From Verrucomicrobiales bacterium (GTDB lineage Bacteria > Verrucomicrobiota > Verrucomicrobiia > Limisphaerales > UBA9464), in contig JAIXUV010000298.1 of NCBI GenBank assembly GCA_027483345.1, forward strand, positions 1 to 43,130: a DNA stretch of 43,130 bases, read 5' to 3'. Shown one piece after another: positions 8,258 through 16,540 of this stretch; the stretch's first letter is position 1; every line of letters begins with the position of its first letter. A program made the position numbers and the translations under genes. The notes under the pieces were generated by a model, which worked only from the letters and a program-made list of their open reading frames with translations, did not search any database and was not told the origin of the DNA.

Positions 8258-8818
8258 TCAAACCGTGAGGATTTCCTTCTCCTTCACCGCCAGATGCTGG
8301 TCGATCTTGGCGATGAAACCGTCGGTGAGCTTCTGGACCTCGGTCTCGGCGTTCTTGATGTCGTCCTCGGAGACGCCGCCGTCGTTTTTGAGCTTCTTGA
8401 GCGATTCGATCGCCTGACGGCGTTCGTTGCGGACGGCGACCCGGCCTTCTTCGGACATCCGTTTGCAGATCTTGACGTATTCCTGGCGCCGCTCGGTGCT
8501 CAACTCGGGCAGGACCAGTCGGATGAAGCGACCTTGGACGGCGGGATTGAGGCCCAGTCCTGCCGACTGGATGCCTTTCTCGATCGCCTTCATGTTGGCC
8601 GTGTCGAAGGGCTGGACCATGAGCATCCGCGATTCCGGGGCGGCAATCGTGGCGAGCTCCTTGAGACGCATCATCGAGCCGTAGGCCTCGATCATCACGT
8701 TTTCGATCAGGGAGGGCGTCGCCTTGCCGGTGCGGACGCCGCTGAACTGGTGGACCACGTGGTCCTCGGTCTTCAGCATCTTCTCCTCGGTCTCGAAAAG
8801 CACTTCGTCGATGGTCAT
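8258..8818 (-). CDS. frr: Ribosome recycling factor
   Basis: A 186-residue RRF, the expected family length (185 in E. coli). It releases ribosomes from mRNA after termination together with EF-G. Recognisable features are the opening helix (MTIDEVLFETEEKM), the FSGVRTGKATPSLIENV segment, IQSAGLGLNPA, LPELSTERRQEYVK and the closing long helix. The start at 8818 places the protein 37 bp after pyrH on the same strand. pyrH-frr adjacency is a very common bacterial arrangement, which supports both calls. Confidence 0.97.
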   Translation of the reverse strand: MTIDEVLFETEEKMLKTEDHVVHQFSGVRTGKATPSLIENVMIEAYGSMMRLKELATIAAPESRMLMVQPFDTANMKAIEKGIQSAGLGLNPAVQGRFIRLVLPELSTERRQEYVKICKRMSEEGRVAVRNERRQAIESLKKLKNDGGVSEDDIKNAETEVQKLTDGFIAKIDQHLAVKEKEILTV

Positions 8819-8855
8819 GGGATGTTGGGTGATGGGGTATCGGGCGGGACGCCGA

Positions 8856-9590
8856 TCAGGTGGTGACGAGGGTGCCGACCTTCTTCCCGAGGACCACGTT
8901 GCGGAGGTTGTGGGCCTTGAAGAAGTCGAACACGATGATCGGCATCTTGTTGTCCATGCAGAGGGCGAACGCCGCGGCATCCATCACCTTCAACTGCTTT
9001 TCCAGCGCCGTGGAATAGGCCACCTGTTCGTACCTCTTGGCATCCTTGTGCTTCACCGGATCCTTGTCGTAGATGCCGTCGACCTTGGTCGCCTTGAGCA
9101 CGACTTCGGCGCCGATTTCGTTGGCCCGTAGAGCGGCGGCGGTGTCGGTGGAGAAGTAGGGGTTGCCGGTTCCGGCGGCGAATATCACCACGCGCCCCTT
9201 CTGCAGGTGGCGCACTGCACGGCGGCGGATGAACGGTTCGGCGATCTGGGTCATGTTGATGGCGCTTTGGACCCGCGTCTGGACCCCCTGCTTCTCGAGA
9301 GCGTCCTGCAAGGCCAAGGCGTTGATCACCGTGGCGAGCATGCCCATGTAGTCGCCGGTCGCGCGTTCGATGCCCTTCTCGGAGCCCTGAAGGCCGCGGA
9401 AGATGTTGCCTCCGCCGACGACGACGACGACCTCGACTCCGAGGCGTTGGACCTCCGCCACCTGGGCGGCCATGTCGTGGACACATTCCGGGTCGATCCC
9501 GGAACCGCCGACTCCTCCCAACGCCTCGCCGCTCAGCTTCAACAGAATGCGCCGGAAACGTGGGGAGGGGGATGCGGGTGCCTTCTTCAT
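8856..9590 (-). CDS. pyrH: Uridylate kinase (UMP kinase)
   Basis: A 244-residue amino-acid-kinase-fold UMP kinase that phosphorylates UMP to UDP in pyrimidine nucleotide synthesis. Motifs include [10 protein letters not shown] near the start, [12 protein letters not shown], the UMP-binding [14 protein letters not shown], and [20 protein letters not shown]. The ATG at 9590 gives the usual short N-terminus. A TTG at 9632 overlapping the dprA stop would add 14 residues without family similarity. The gene is between dprA and frr and likely shares a transcript with them. Confidence 0.97.
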   Translation of the reverse strand: MKKAPASPSPRFRRILLKLSGEALGGVGGSGIDPECVHDMAAQVAEVQRLGVEVVVVVGGGNIFRGLQGSEKGIERATGDYMGMLATVINALALQDALEKQGVQTRVQSAINMTQIAEPFIRRRAVRHLQKGRVVIFAAGTGNPYFSTDTAAALRANEIGAEVVLKATKVDGIYDKDPVKHKDAKRYEQVAYSTALEKQLKVMDAAAFALCMDNKMPIIVFDFFKAHNLRNVVLGKKVGTLVTT

Positions 9591-9628
9591 CAGAACGCGT
9601 CGGTGATAGCAGCCGGAGCTTGCCGACG

Positions 9629-10759
9629 TCAACGGACCTGACCCGAAGGTCCGATCCGTGTGAACCGTCGTCCCGGTGCCTGACGTACCAGCCGCTTCAT
9701 CTCGAGCGAGAACAGGGCGACGTTCGCTGCGCTGGTCGACAGGCCGCTGGCCCGGATGAGTTCGTCGGCTTCCATCTCACCTTGGCCGAGGACGGAGTAG
9801 AGTGCCTGCTCGGCAGCCCCGAGTGGGACTGTGGCGACGGTCTCGGTCTCGGAATCGGGCCTGTTCGAAGGGGGGAAGAGGTATTCGAAGTCGCCGAGGA
9901 TGTCCTCGATGCCCTCACAGAGCTTGGCCCCCTTCTTGATCAGTTCGTGACATCCGCGGCTGCGTGGGGAGTCGATCCGTCCCGGGACCGCGAACACCTG
10001 TCTTCCGTACTCCACCGCGAAGTCGGCGGTGATCAGTGCGCCGCTGCTCAGGTTCGCTTCGATCACGGCAGTGCCGAGGGTCATCCCGGCGACGATCCGG
10101 TTGCGGATGGGGAAGGACTGCTTGTCCGCGGGCCGATCGAAAGGAAACTGGGTGATCACCGCCCCTTTCTCCGCGATCTGGTGGAACAGGTCCGCGTTCT
10201 CGGGTGGGAAGACGCGGTTGATGCCGGTCCCGAGCACGGCGATCGTGCGGCCCTTGGCGCTGAGGGCTCCCTGATGCGCCGCGGTGTCGATCCCCCGTGC
10301 CCCGCCGCTGACCACGGCAACCCCGGCGTAGGCGAGTTGGTAGCCGAAGCGCCGTGCCATTTCGATGCCGTAGGCGGTCGTCAGGCGGGAGCCGACCAAG
10401 GCCACCGCATTCCGGTCCGATGCGAGCAGCGTGCCTCGGACGTACAGGACGATCGGCGGATCGTAGATCTCCCGGAGCAACGGTGGGTATTCGGGATCGC
10501 GGTCGCAGAGAACCCGGACACCCGACTGCTGAATGCGTCGGAGTTCCCCGTCGAGATCCGCGAGTTCCCGCCATCGCGAGATCGAATCGGCGGTCTCGGC
10601 GCCGACGCCATGGACCGTCCGGAGCACCTCCGACGGGGAGTGGAGTACGGCCACCGGATCGTCGTCGAAGTGCCGGAGGAGTTGTCGCAGCCGAATGGGG
10701 CCGACGTGTTCGAGGCGGTTGAGGGCGATCAGGGCTTCGAGGCGTTCCATTCCGCCCAT
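9629..10759 (-). CDS. dprA: DNA processing protein DprA
   Basis: A 376-residue DprA/Smf protein, which loads RecA on incoming single-stranded DNA during natural transformation. An N-terminal helix-hairpin-like region (about 1-65) precedes the Rossmann-like core with [45 protein letters not shown] and [18 protein letters not shown]-terminal winged-helix domain (about 305-365) ends the protein. pyrH begins 38 bp downstream, and the sulfatase gene lies 48 bp upstream on the same strand. It is full length, with no sign of decay. Other competence genes are not in the window. Confidence 0.95.
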   Translation of the reverse strand: MGGMERLEALIALNRLEHVGPIRLRQLLRHFDDDPVAVLHSPSEVLRTVHGVGAETADSISRWRELADLDGELRRIQQSGVRVLCDRDPEYPPLLREIYDPPIVLYVRGTLLASDRNAVALVGSRLTTAYGIEMARRFGYQLAYAGVAVVSGGARGIDTAAHQGALSAKGRTIAVLGTGINRVFPPENADLFHQIAEKGAVITQFPFDRPADKQSFPIRNRIVAGMTLGTAVIEANLSSGALITADFAVEYGRQVFAVPGRIDSPRSRGCHELIKKGAKLCEGIEDILGDFEYLFPPSNRPDSETETVATVPLGAAEQALYSVLGQGEMEADELIRASGLSTSAANVALFSLEMKRLVRQAPGRRFTRIGPSGQVR

Positions 10760-10807
10760 CCGAAACGCACCCCCAAGCCGCGGGCAACGGGCAGCTGGTG
10801 GGCGCGT

Positions 10808-12226
10808 TCAGTCGGTCCGGATTCCCGGGGGACGAATGCCCCGGCCAACCCGTGGCGGGGACGAATCGCCGAGCTCGTCGCGCATGGACTCCGCGAGTGA
10901 ACTCAGGTGGGACACGACCTCCGGATGGAGTCCAGCGACGTTCCGCGATTCGGTTGGATCGTTCGAAAGATCGTACAAGGAAAGGCCGATCTGACCGTTC
11001 CGAAGCACGCCCGGCCATCCGCCTGATCCGGTCTTCTCGAGGACCAGGTGTGGGTGCGGAAAATGGAGTTTCCAACGGCCTGCGCGTACGGCGTCGAGGT
11101 GGGTTCCCCAGTACATGAACTGCGCCCGACGCGGCGGCCGCGCGTCCGTTTCCTGGAAGAGCAGGGGAGACAGGTCGCCTCCGTCGATCACTGGTGTGGC
11201 GGGGATCGAAGCACCCGCCACGCGGGCGAGCGTCGGAAGGATGTCGATGGTGCCCGCCACCTCCCGGCAGACCGTTCGGGACGGAATCTTCCCCGGCCAT
11301 CGGAAGATCGCCGGAACTCGCATGCCTCCTTCGAAGCTGGTGCCTTTCGTTCCCCGCAGGCCGCCGGTGGAACCCGCGTGGTCGCCGTACACCGACCAAG
11401 GACCGTTGTCCGACGTGAAGATGACCAGGGTCTCCCGGTCCAGTCGCTCCTCTTTCAGGGTCTGCATCACGGTCCCGACCGAAGCGTCGATTTCGTGGAT
11501 CACGTCCGCATAGCTTCCGAGACCGGTGCGACCGGCGAATTCCGGCGACGGGAAGATGGGGACGTGCGGCATGCTGTGGGCAAGGTACAGGAAGAACGGG
11601 CGGTCCCGGTTGCGGCGGATGAAGTCCACGGACCGCTGTGTGTAGCGCCGCGTCAGCCGCGCCTGTTCGGGCATCTTCTCCGCCACCCGTTCACCGTCGT
11701 AGAGCGGCAGGTCCGGATACTGGCGAGCTGTCGGGTGATGCGGCCACATGTCGTTCGAGTACGGCAGTCCCAGCCATTCGTCGAACCCATGCCGCGTGGG
11801 CAGGAACGCAGGCGAGTCCCCGAGATGCCATTTGCCGACGATCGCGGTCGAGTAGGCACGCGTCTTGAGGAGCTCCGCGATGGTGGTTTCGGCTGCCGAA
11901 AGGCCGGTCTTCGAACCCGGGCCAAGCGCGCCTTGGATCCCGACCCGCCCGGGATAGCAACCGGTGAGCAACGCAGCCCGGGAGGCGGAGCACACGGCCT
12001 GGCCCACGTAGAAGTCCGTGAACCGCATGCCCTGCGTGGCGAGGCGGTCGATGTTCGGGGTCGGGATGCGCGAGCCGTAGCAGCCGAGGTCGCCGTAGCC
12101 GAGGTCGTCGCAGAAGATGAGGACCACGTTCGGCGGCCGGCGGGAGGCCTCCGCGGCCTTCAGGCGGAATCCGGCGGCGAGCAGGAGGAGGATCAGGAAT
12201 CGGAGTGCGACTTGGGACCAAGGCAT
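10808..12226 (-). CDS. Sulfatase with CSASR active-site motif
   Basis: A 472-residue exported sulfatase of the alkaline-phosphatase superfamily. A signal peptide (residues 1 to about 25, LILLLLAAGF) precedes the N-terminal metal site (VVLIFCDDLGYGDLG). The active-site cysteine is C79 in CSASRAALLTG, where alanine replaces the usual proline of C-x-P-x-R; this variant occurs in the family. Further family features are VGKWHLGD, TSDNGPW and GGLRGTKGTSFEGGMRVP, as in arylsulfatase A-type enzymes. The ATG at 12226 is chosen because it begins directly at the signal peptide; the open frame upstream overlaps the divergent sulfatase gene. It likely removes sulfate from polysaccharide in the periplasm. 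The substrate is not deducible. Confidence 0.93.
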   Translation of the reverse strand: MPWSQVALRFLILLLLAAGFRLKAAEASRRPPNVVLIFCDDLGYGDLGCYGSRIPTPNIDRLATQGMRFTDFYVGQAVCSASRAALLTGCYPGRVGIQGALGPGSKTGLSAAETTIAELLKTRAYSTAIVGKWHLGDSPAFLPTRHGFDEWLGLPYSNDMWPHHPTARQYPDLPLYDGERVAEKMPEQARLTRRYTQRSVDFIRRNRDRPFFLYLAHSMPHVPIFPSPEFAGRTGLGSYADVIHEIDASVGTVMQTLKEERLDRETLVIFTSDNGPWSVYGDHAGSTGGLRGTKGTSFEGGMRVPAIFRWPGKIPSRTVCREVAGTIDILPTLARVAGASIPATPVIDGGDLSPLLFQETDARPPRRAQFMYWGTHLDAVRAGRWKLHFPHPHLVLEKTGSGGWPGVLRNGQIGLSLYDLSNDPTESRNVAGLHPEVVSHLSSLAESMRDELGDSSPPRVGRGIRPPGIRTD

Positions 12227-12320
12227 GGTGCTGGGCCCATCGGGCGCCTTCGATGGGTCCGGCTGCAAGTCCGGAGAGGCTGGCGGTGCATTTTGCTCCC
12301 GATCCGAAAAATCCGGCCAC
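12227..12320. promoter_or_regulatory. Divergent promoter region of the two sulfatases
   Basis: The 94-bp spacer between two oppositely transcribed sulfatase genes should carry both promoters and could allow joint control. No clear -35/-10 pair or operator dyad was recognised. Confidence 0.4.
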
Positions 12321-13928
12321 ATGCTTCGCCAGATGAACTCCCCCTCGATGCTCCGGTTCCTCGGAGGGTTCCGACGCTTCCTGTCGTTGCTGACCGCGCT
12401 CCTGTCGGCCGCTGGATCGAGGACGGATGCCGCACCCAGCCAACCCAACATCCTGTTCATCCTCAGCGACGACCATGCGGCCCAGGCCATCAGCGCCTAC
12501 GGGAGCCCATGGAACAAGACGCCCGGATTGGATCGGTTGGCGCGGGAAGGCATGCGGCTGGACCGCTGCTATGCGGTGAATTCCATCTGCACACCCAGCC
12601 GCGCCTCGATCCTCACCGGCCAATACAGCCATCGGAACGGCGTTCCGGTCTTCAACAACCTCGATCCTTCCGCGACGACCGTCGCCCACCGGTTGCGGCA
12701 AGCCGGGTATCACACGGCCATGTTGGGCAAGTGGCACCTGGGGTCCGAACCTCAGGGCTTCGACGAATGGAACATCCTCCCTGGGCAGGGCCGCTACCAG
12801 GACCCGGTGTTCTACGACCGCGACGGCCACCGCATCTACCGCGGACACGTCTCGGACGTCACGACGGACCTCGCGATCCGGATGCTGGAGAAGCGCCCGA
12901 AGGACAAGCCGTTCTTCCTGATGTGCCATCACAAGGCTCCCCATCGGAATTGGTCGCCGGCGGAGCGGCACCGGCTCCAGTTCGCCGGAAAGGAGATCGC
13001 CGAGCCCGCAACGCTGCGGGACGACTATCGTGGTCGGTCGGACGCCTTGAGGCAGCAGCGGCAGAGCGTCTTCCGCGACCTGACCCGCAGGGACCTCAAG
13101 CTGGTCCCGCCGACGGATCTTCCAGCCAAGGGCGTGGGAGCCTGGCTGGATGAGGTGCCCGATGAGGTGGTGGTTCCCTCGGCGACGGGGCCGTTGACCC
13201 TCCGTGACGAGGCGCTCGACCGGTGGAAGTACCAGCGCTACATGCAGGACTACCTCGCCTGCGTGCAGGGAGTGGACGATGGCGTCGGCCGGTTGCTCGA
13301 CTGGCTGGACGGCCAAGGACTGCGTGAGAACACGGTCGTGATCTACACCAGCGACCAAGGGTTCTTCCTCGGCGAGCACGGGCTCTATGACAAGCGGTTC
13401 ATGTATGAGCCCTCGATCCGGATGCCGTTCCTGATCCGTTGGCCGGGCGTGATCGCCGCCGGTTCCACCAGCAAAGCGTTGTCCATCAACTGCGACTTCG
13501 CACCGACCTTCCTCGAGATGGCGGGTGCCCCGGCGGCTCCGGAAATGCAGGGGCGGAGCCTGGTCCCCGTCCTGAAGGGCCGCCGTCCCGCCGACTGGCG
13601 ATCCGGGTTCTACTACCGCTACTACCACGATCCCGGCCACCACGACACGCGGGCGCACTACGGGATCCGGACCGACACCCACAAGCTGATCCACTACTGG
13701 AAGCTGGACCAGTGGGAGATGTATGACCTCGTCGCGGACCCGAACGAGATGACCAACCGGGTCGCCGATCCCTCCATGGCCGCGGTGTTGACCGACCTCA
13801 AGTCGAGGCTCGTGGCGGAACGGCAGCGGCTCGGCGACACCAACCAGTTCGCCAACCTGCTTCCCCGTGACACGGTGGACCAGCGGCCGAAGCAGATGGA
13901 CCGGAAGCATCCGGATTCCGAACTCTGA
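12321..13928 (+). CDS. Sulfatase with canonical CTPSR motif
   Basis: A 535-residue exported sulfatase. A hydrophobic signal segment (about 14-37) is followed by the metal-binding NILFILSDDH and the canonical active-site cysteine C90 in CTPSRASILTG. MLGKWHLGS, CHHKAPHRNW and YTSDQGFFLGEHGLYDKRFMYE follow and complete the catalytic site. The YTSDQGFFLGEHGLYDK block resembles glycosaminoglycan and N-sulfoglucosamine-type sulfatases, so a sulfated polysaccharide is a reasonable substrate guess. Starts at 12333 and 12348 are possible alternatives. The gene is divergent from the other sulfatase, and an FGE gene converges from the other side. Confidence 0.93.
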   Translation: MLRQMNSPSMLRFLGGFRRFLSLLTALLSAAGSRTDAAPSQPNILFILSDDHAAQAISAYGSPWNKTPGLDRLAREGMRLDRCYAVNSICTPSRASILTGQYSHRNGVPVFNNLDPSATTVAHRLRQAGYHTAMLGKWHLGSEPQGFDEWNILPGQGRYQDPVFYDRDGHRIYRGHVSDVTTDLAIRMLEKRPKDKPFFLMCHHKAPHRNWSPAERHRLQFAGKEIAEPATLRDDYRGRSDALRQQRQSVFRDLTRRDLKLVPPTDLPAKGVGAWLDEVPDEVVVPSATGPLTLRDEALDRWKYQRYMQDYLACVQGVDDGVGRLLDWLDGQGLRENTVVIYTSDQGFFLGEHGLYDKRFMYEPSIRMPFLIRWPGVIAAGSTSKALSINCDFAPTFLEMAGAPAAPEMQGRSLVPVLKGRRPADWRSGFYYRYYHDPGHHDTRAHYGIRTDTHKLIHYWKLDQWEMYDLVADPNEMTNRVADPSMAAVLTDLKSRLVAERQRLGDTNQFANLLPRDTVDQRPKQMDRKHPDSEL

Positions 13929-14105
13929 GTCGGACGCAGGCGGAAGGGACCTTTGCGCCAGACGTCATCGCCGCGATGCAACGGCGGGTGATCCGCGGAT
14001 CTTGCGATGGCAAAAGGACACCGTCTGTCGGTCTTCGTCTCGGCTGCGGTTCCGGGTCCCGGTTGGCGACTCGCTCCCAGTTGAGGGGATACGGCTCAAC
14101 CGGCC

Positions 14106-15266
14106 TTACGAAGTGGGTACGGCAGGCGTTCTCGGAGCAGCGACGCGGACGCAGCGGAAGCCGACATGGTTGGAGCCCGTGTCGACGGCGCCCTTGCCGC
14201 GGGTTCCGACGAGGAACCTCGAGCAGTATTGCGCCGAACAGAGGAAGGAACCTCCGCGGTGCACCCGCTTCCGTACGCCCGGTTCGTCGGGGTCGAAGCT
14301 GGTGGGAGGACCTTGGGGATTGACCTCGGAAGCGACCGCGGCGAGCCGGTAGGTGTCGGGCCGATACCAGTCGGAACACCATTCCCAGACATTGCCGGAC
14401 ATGTCCCGAAGGCCATAGCCGTTTGGCCGGAAACTCCCCACCGGAGCCGCTCCCCGGAAGCCGTCCTCGCCGTTGTCTCCGCCCGGGAAGGGGCCTTGGA
14501 ACGCGTTGCATTGCCAACGTCCGTCGACGAGCAGCGTGTTTCCCCATGGGTAGGGCTGGCCTTCGAGCCCACCGCGCGCGGCGCGTTCCCATTCCGCCTC
14601 GGTCGGCAAACGCTTCCCAGCCCATCGCGCGTAGGCTTCGGCATCCTCGAAGGCCACATGGACCACCGGATTTCGCATCCTTCCCTCGATGGAGGATCCG
14701 GGTCCTTCGGGATGACGCCAGCTGGCGCCGGGCACATAGCGCCACCAGGCGAGTGGATTCTCGTGGGTGACGGGTTCGGTCGGCGGATGGAACACGACCG
14801 AGCCCGGCACCAGAAGGGAGGGGTCGGCATCCGGGAACTCGGCCGGATCCGGGCGCCGTTCGGCCACGGTGACATAGCCGGTGGCGTCGGCGAATCGCCG
14901 GAACTCGTCGTTGGTGACCTCCGTGCGGTCCATCCAGAAGCCGTCCACACGCACACGGTGCGCGGGGCCTGAGTCCCGGAATCCGTCGACCAGACCGCTG
15001 CAGACGGGTTCGCCGGGCTGCAGCCGTGAACGGACCGCCGAGATGGAGGCGTCGTCGGGGCCTCCCATCCAGAACTCTCCGCCCGGGATCCACACCATGC
15101 CGTCGTCGGCCACGGACCCCGTCGCCACCGTGTTCGTGGCGATCACCGGCGCCGGAGACGGCTGGACAGGGGAAGCCGGTTCCGAAGGCCCACATCCCGT
15201 CAGCAGGGCGGCGAACAGCGCCGCTATCTGGTGCGGCTTCGCACTTTGGCGTGGGCGACGCTTCAT
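14106..15266 (-). CDS. Formylglycine-generating enzyme, lipoprotein
   Basis: A 386-residue FGE-sulfatase-fold protein that converts the active-site cysteine of sulfatases into formylglycine. The N-terminus is a lipoprotein signal with lipobox LLTGC (C25). Family blocks include MVWIPGGEFWMGG, VDGFWMDRTEVTNDEFRRF, GKRLPTEAEWERAARGG and YGLRDMSGNVWEWCSDW. The two copper-binding catalytic cysteines are present as LCSAQYC (C343 and C348), the same spacing as in human FGE, so this looks like a true enzyme rather than one of the many inactive fold relatives. The ATG at 15266 starts the lipoprotein signal exactly. It is 14 bp after an EboE-family gene and near two sulfatases. Lipid anchoring implies modification outside the cytoplasm. 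Confidence 0.92.
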   Translation of the reverse strand: MKRRPRQSAKPHQIAALFAALLTGCGPSEPASPVQPSPAPVIATNTVATGSVADDGMVWIPGGEFWMGGPDDASISAVRSRLQPGEPVCSGLVDGFRDSGPAHRVRVDGFWMDRTEVTNDEFRRFADATGYVTVAERRPDPAEFPDADPSLLVPGSVVFHPPTEPVTHENPLAWWRYVPGASWRHPEGPGSSIEGRMRNPVVHVAFEDAEAYARWAGKRLPTEAEWERAARGGLEGQPYPWGNTLLVDGRWQCNAFQGPFPGGDNGEDGFRGAAPVGSFRPNGYGLRDMSGNVWEWCSDWYRPDTYRLAAVASEVNPQGPPTSFDPDEPGVRKRVHRGGSFLCSAQYCSRFLVGTRGKGAVDTGSNHVGFRCVRVAAPRTPAVPTS

Positions 15267-15280
15267 GGGACTGCCCGCGT

Positions 15281-16456
15281 TCAAGGCCTTTGGAAACCGC
15301 GTTCGGCAAAGCGGGCGAGCGTCCACTCGTATTCGCCGACCAGCTGGTCGACGACGTTGCGGTGCTTCAGGTCCGCGGGCATGACCTCCCAGGTGTAGGT
15401 CTCCATCTCGAAATGCTGGCAGAGGGAAGGCTGTTGACGGAGGACGTCCAGCACGCCCGTGAGGTGGTCGGCCGTGGTGCCGAACAGCGGCGTCGGGGCG
15501 GCGTGGAGCGGGATGTGGAAATGGATCCGCCACTCGCGTTCGAACTGCGGGCCGTCCGCGGGCAGGGTGGCCAAGGCCTCGTCGAGGTCCCCGTAACGCA
15601 CCAGTTCGCCATCCGGGCGGCGCTCGATCACCTGGTGGAAATAGATGTCGTCCGCGAAGCGCGCCAAGGCCTCGCGCGCCTCCGGGGTGGGGCGTACGGA
15701 GAGGGCGTTGCTGAGGTGGATCTTGCTAATGCGGATGCCGGCGCGGGTCAGGCGCGCGAGCGCCTCCTGGGGGCGTTCGTATTCGATCGCGAGGTGGCAG
15801 CAGTCGTAGTTGACGCCGAGGTGGGCATCGAGGCGGAGATCCCCGGGACGGTCCGCGCGCATGAGATGGAAAAACTCGACGCATTCCGGGGTGGACTCGA
15901 GTAGGCAGAGCGGTTCCGGTTCGAGGCCGAGATGAAGGTCCTTGCCGGTCTCTCGGGAGAGCCGTTCCAGGAACTCGACGCAGCGCCACAGTTGGTCGCG
16001 CGCCGTCTGGAGTTCGCGTTGGCTTCTCCGGAAGCCCTTGAACGAAACCGGCACCGTGCTCACCGAGCCCGACACGCCGTCAGGCACGAGTTGGGCGAGG
16101 ATCCGGAACAGCCGTTCGGTATAGGCCAGCCGTTCCGGCTGGCACCAGTCGGGAGCGTAGACCTGTTCCTTGACCCGGCCTCCATGGAATCGGCCGTAGG
16201 GGAATCCGTTGATCGTGAACACGTAGGCGTCGTGCCGGGCGAGCCAACGCCGGAAGGCTTCCAACGTTCCGGGGTTCGAAAGTTCCGTGGCGGCGACGTC
16301 CCCGAGGCGGAGGCCGATCGCGTAGGGCCGTTCGCCTCCGATCCTCCGTCGTACCGCGAGGGTGTGCTTCTCCAGCCCCGCGAAGGTCTCGGCCCACGTC
16401 TCGCCCCGGTGGATGTTCGTGCAGTAGGCGAGATGGACGCCGTGGGTGAGTTGCAT
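15281..16456 (-). CDS. eboE: EboE-family TIM-barrel metabolite-traffic protein
   Basis: A 391-residue xylose-isomerase-like TIM-barrel protein. The N-terminus (LTHGVHLAYCTNIHRGETW), IGLRLGDVAATEL, VFTINGFPYGRFHGG and VKEQVYAPDW are diagnostic of EboE, a member of the eboABCDEF set. That set helps move scytonemin-type precursors across the membrane in cyanobacteria and occurs scattered in other bacteria. Likely metal ligands lie in LGLEPEP, DAHLGVNYDCCHLA and FHIPLH. The start at 16456 begins at the conserved N-terminus. It is upstream of and probably co-transcribed with the FGE gene (14-bp gap), an unusual partner for it. EboD is encoded 9 kb away. The biochemical activity of EboE is not established. 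Confidence 0.88.
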   Translation of the reverse strand: MQLTHGVHLAYCTNIHRGETWAETFAGLEKHTLAVRRRIGGERPYAIGLRLGDVAATELSNPGTLEAFRRWLARHDAYVFTINGFPYGRFHGGRVKEQVYAPDWCQPERLAYTERLFRILAQLVPDGVSGSVSTVPVSFKGFRRSQRELQTARDQLWRCVEFLERLSRETGKDLHLGLEPEPLCLLESTPECVEFFHLMRADRPGDLRLDAHLGVNYDCCHLAIEYERPQEALARLTRAGIRISKIHLSNALSVRPTPEAREALARFADDIYFHQVIERRPDGELVRYGDLDEALATLPADGPQFEREWRIHFHIPLHAAPTPLFGTTADHLTGVLDVLRQQPSLCQHFEMETYTWEVMPADLKHRNVVDQLVGEYEWTLARFAERGFQRP

Positions 16457-16540
16457 GGGGGTAGATTGCACCGCGGCGACGTCGCGGGAAAAAGGAAAAG
16501 CCTGCCTTTGCCGGGCATGGAAATGGCTTAAAGTCCTCCC

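Noticed and set aside
9591-9632. TTG start of pyrH overlapping the dprA stop
   Set aside because: It adds 14 residues without family similarity; the ATG at 9590 fits the usual UMP kinase N-terminus.
11048-13153. A 701-codon plus-strand frame across both sulfatases
   Set aside because: It crosses two well-supported genes and the promoter region between them. Composition is Arg/Pro-rich, typical of a shadow frame.
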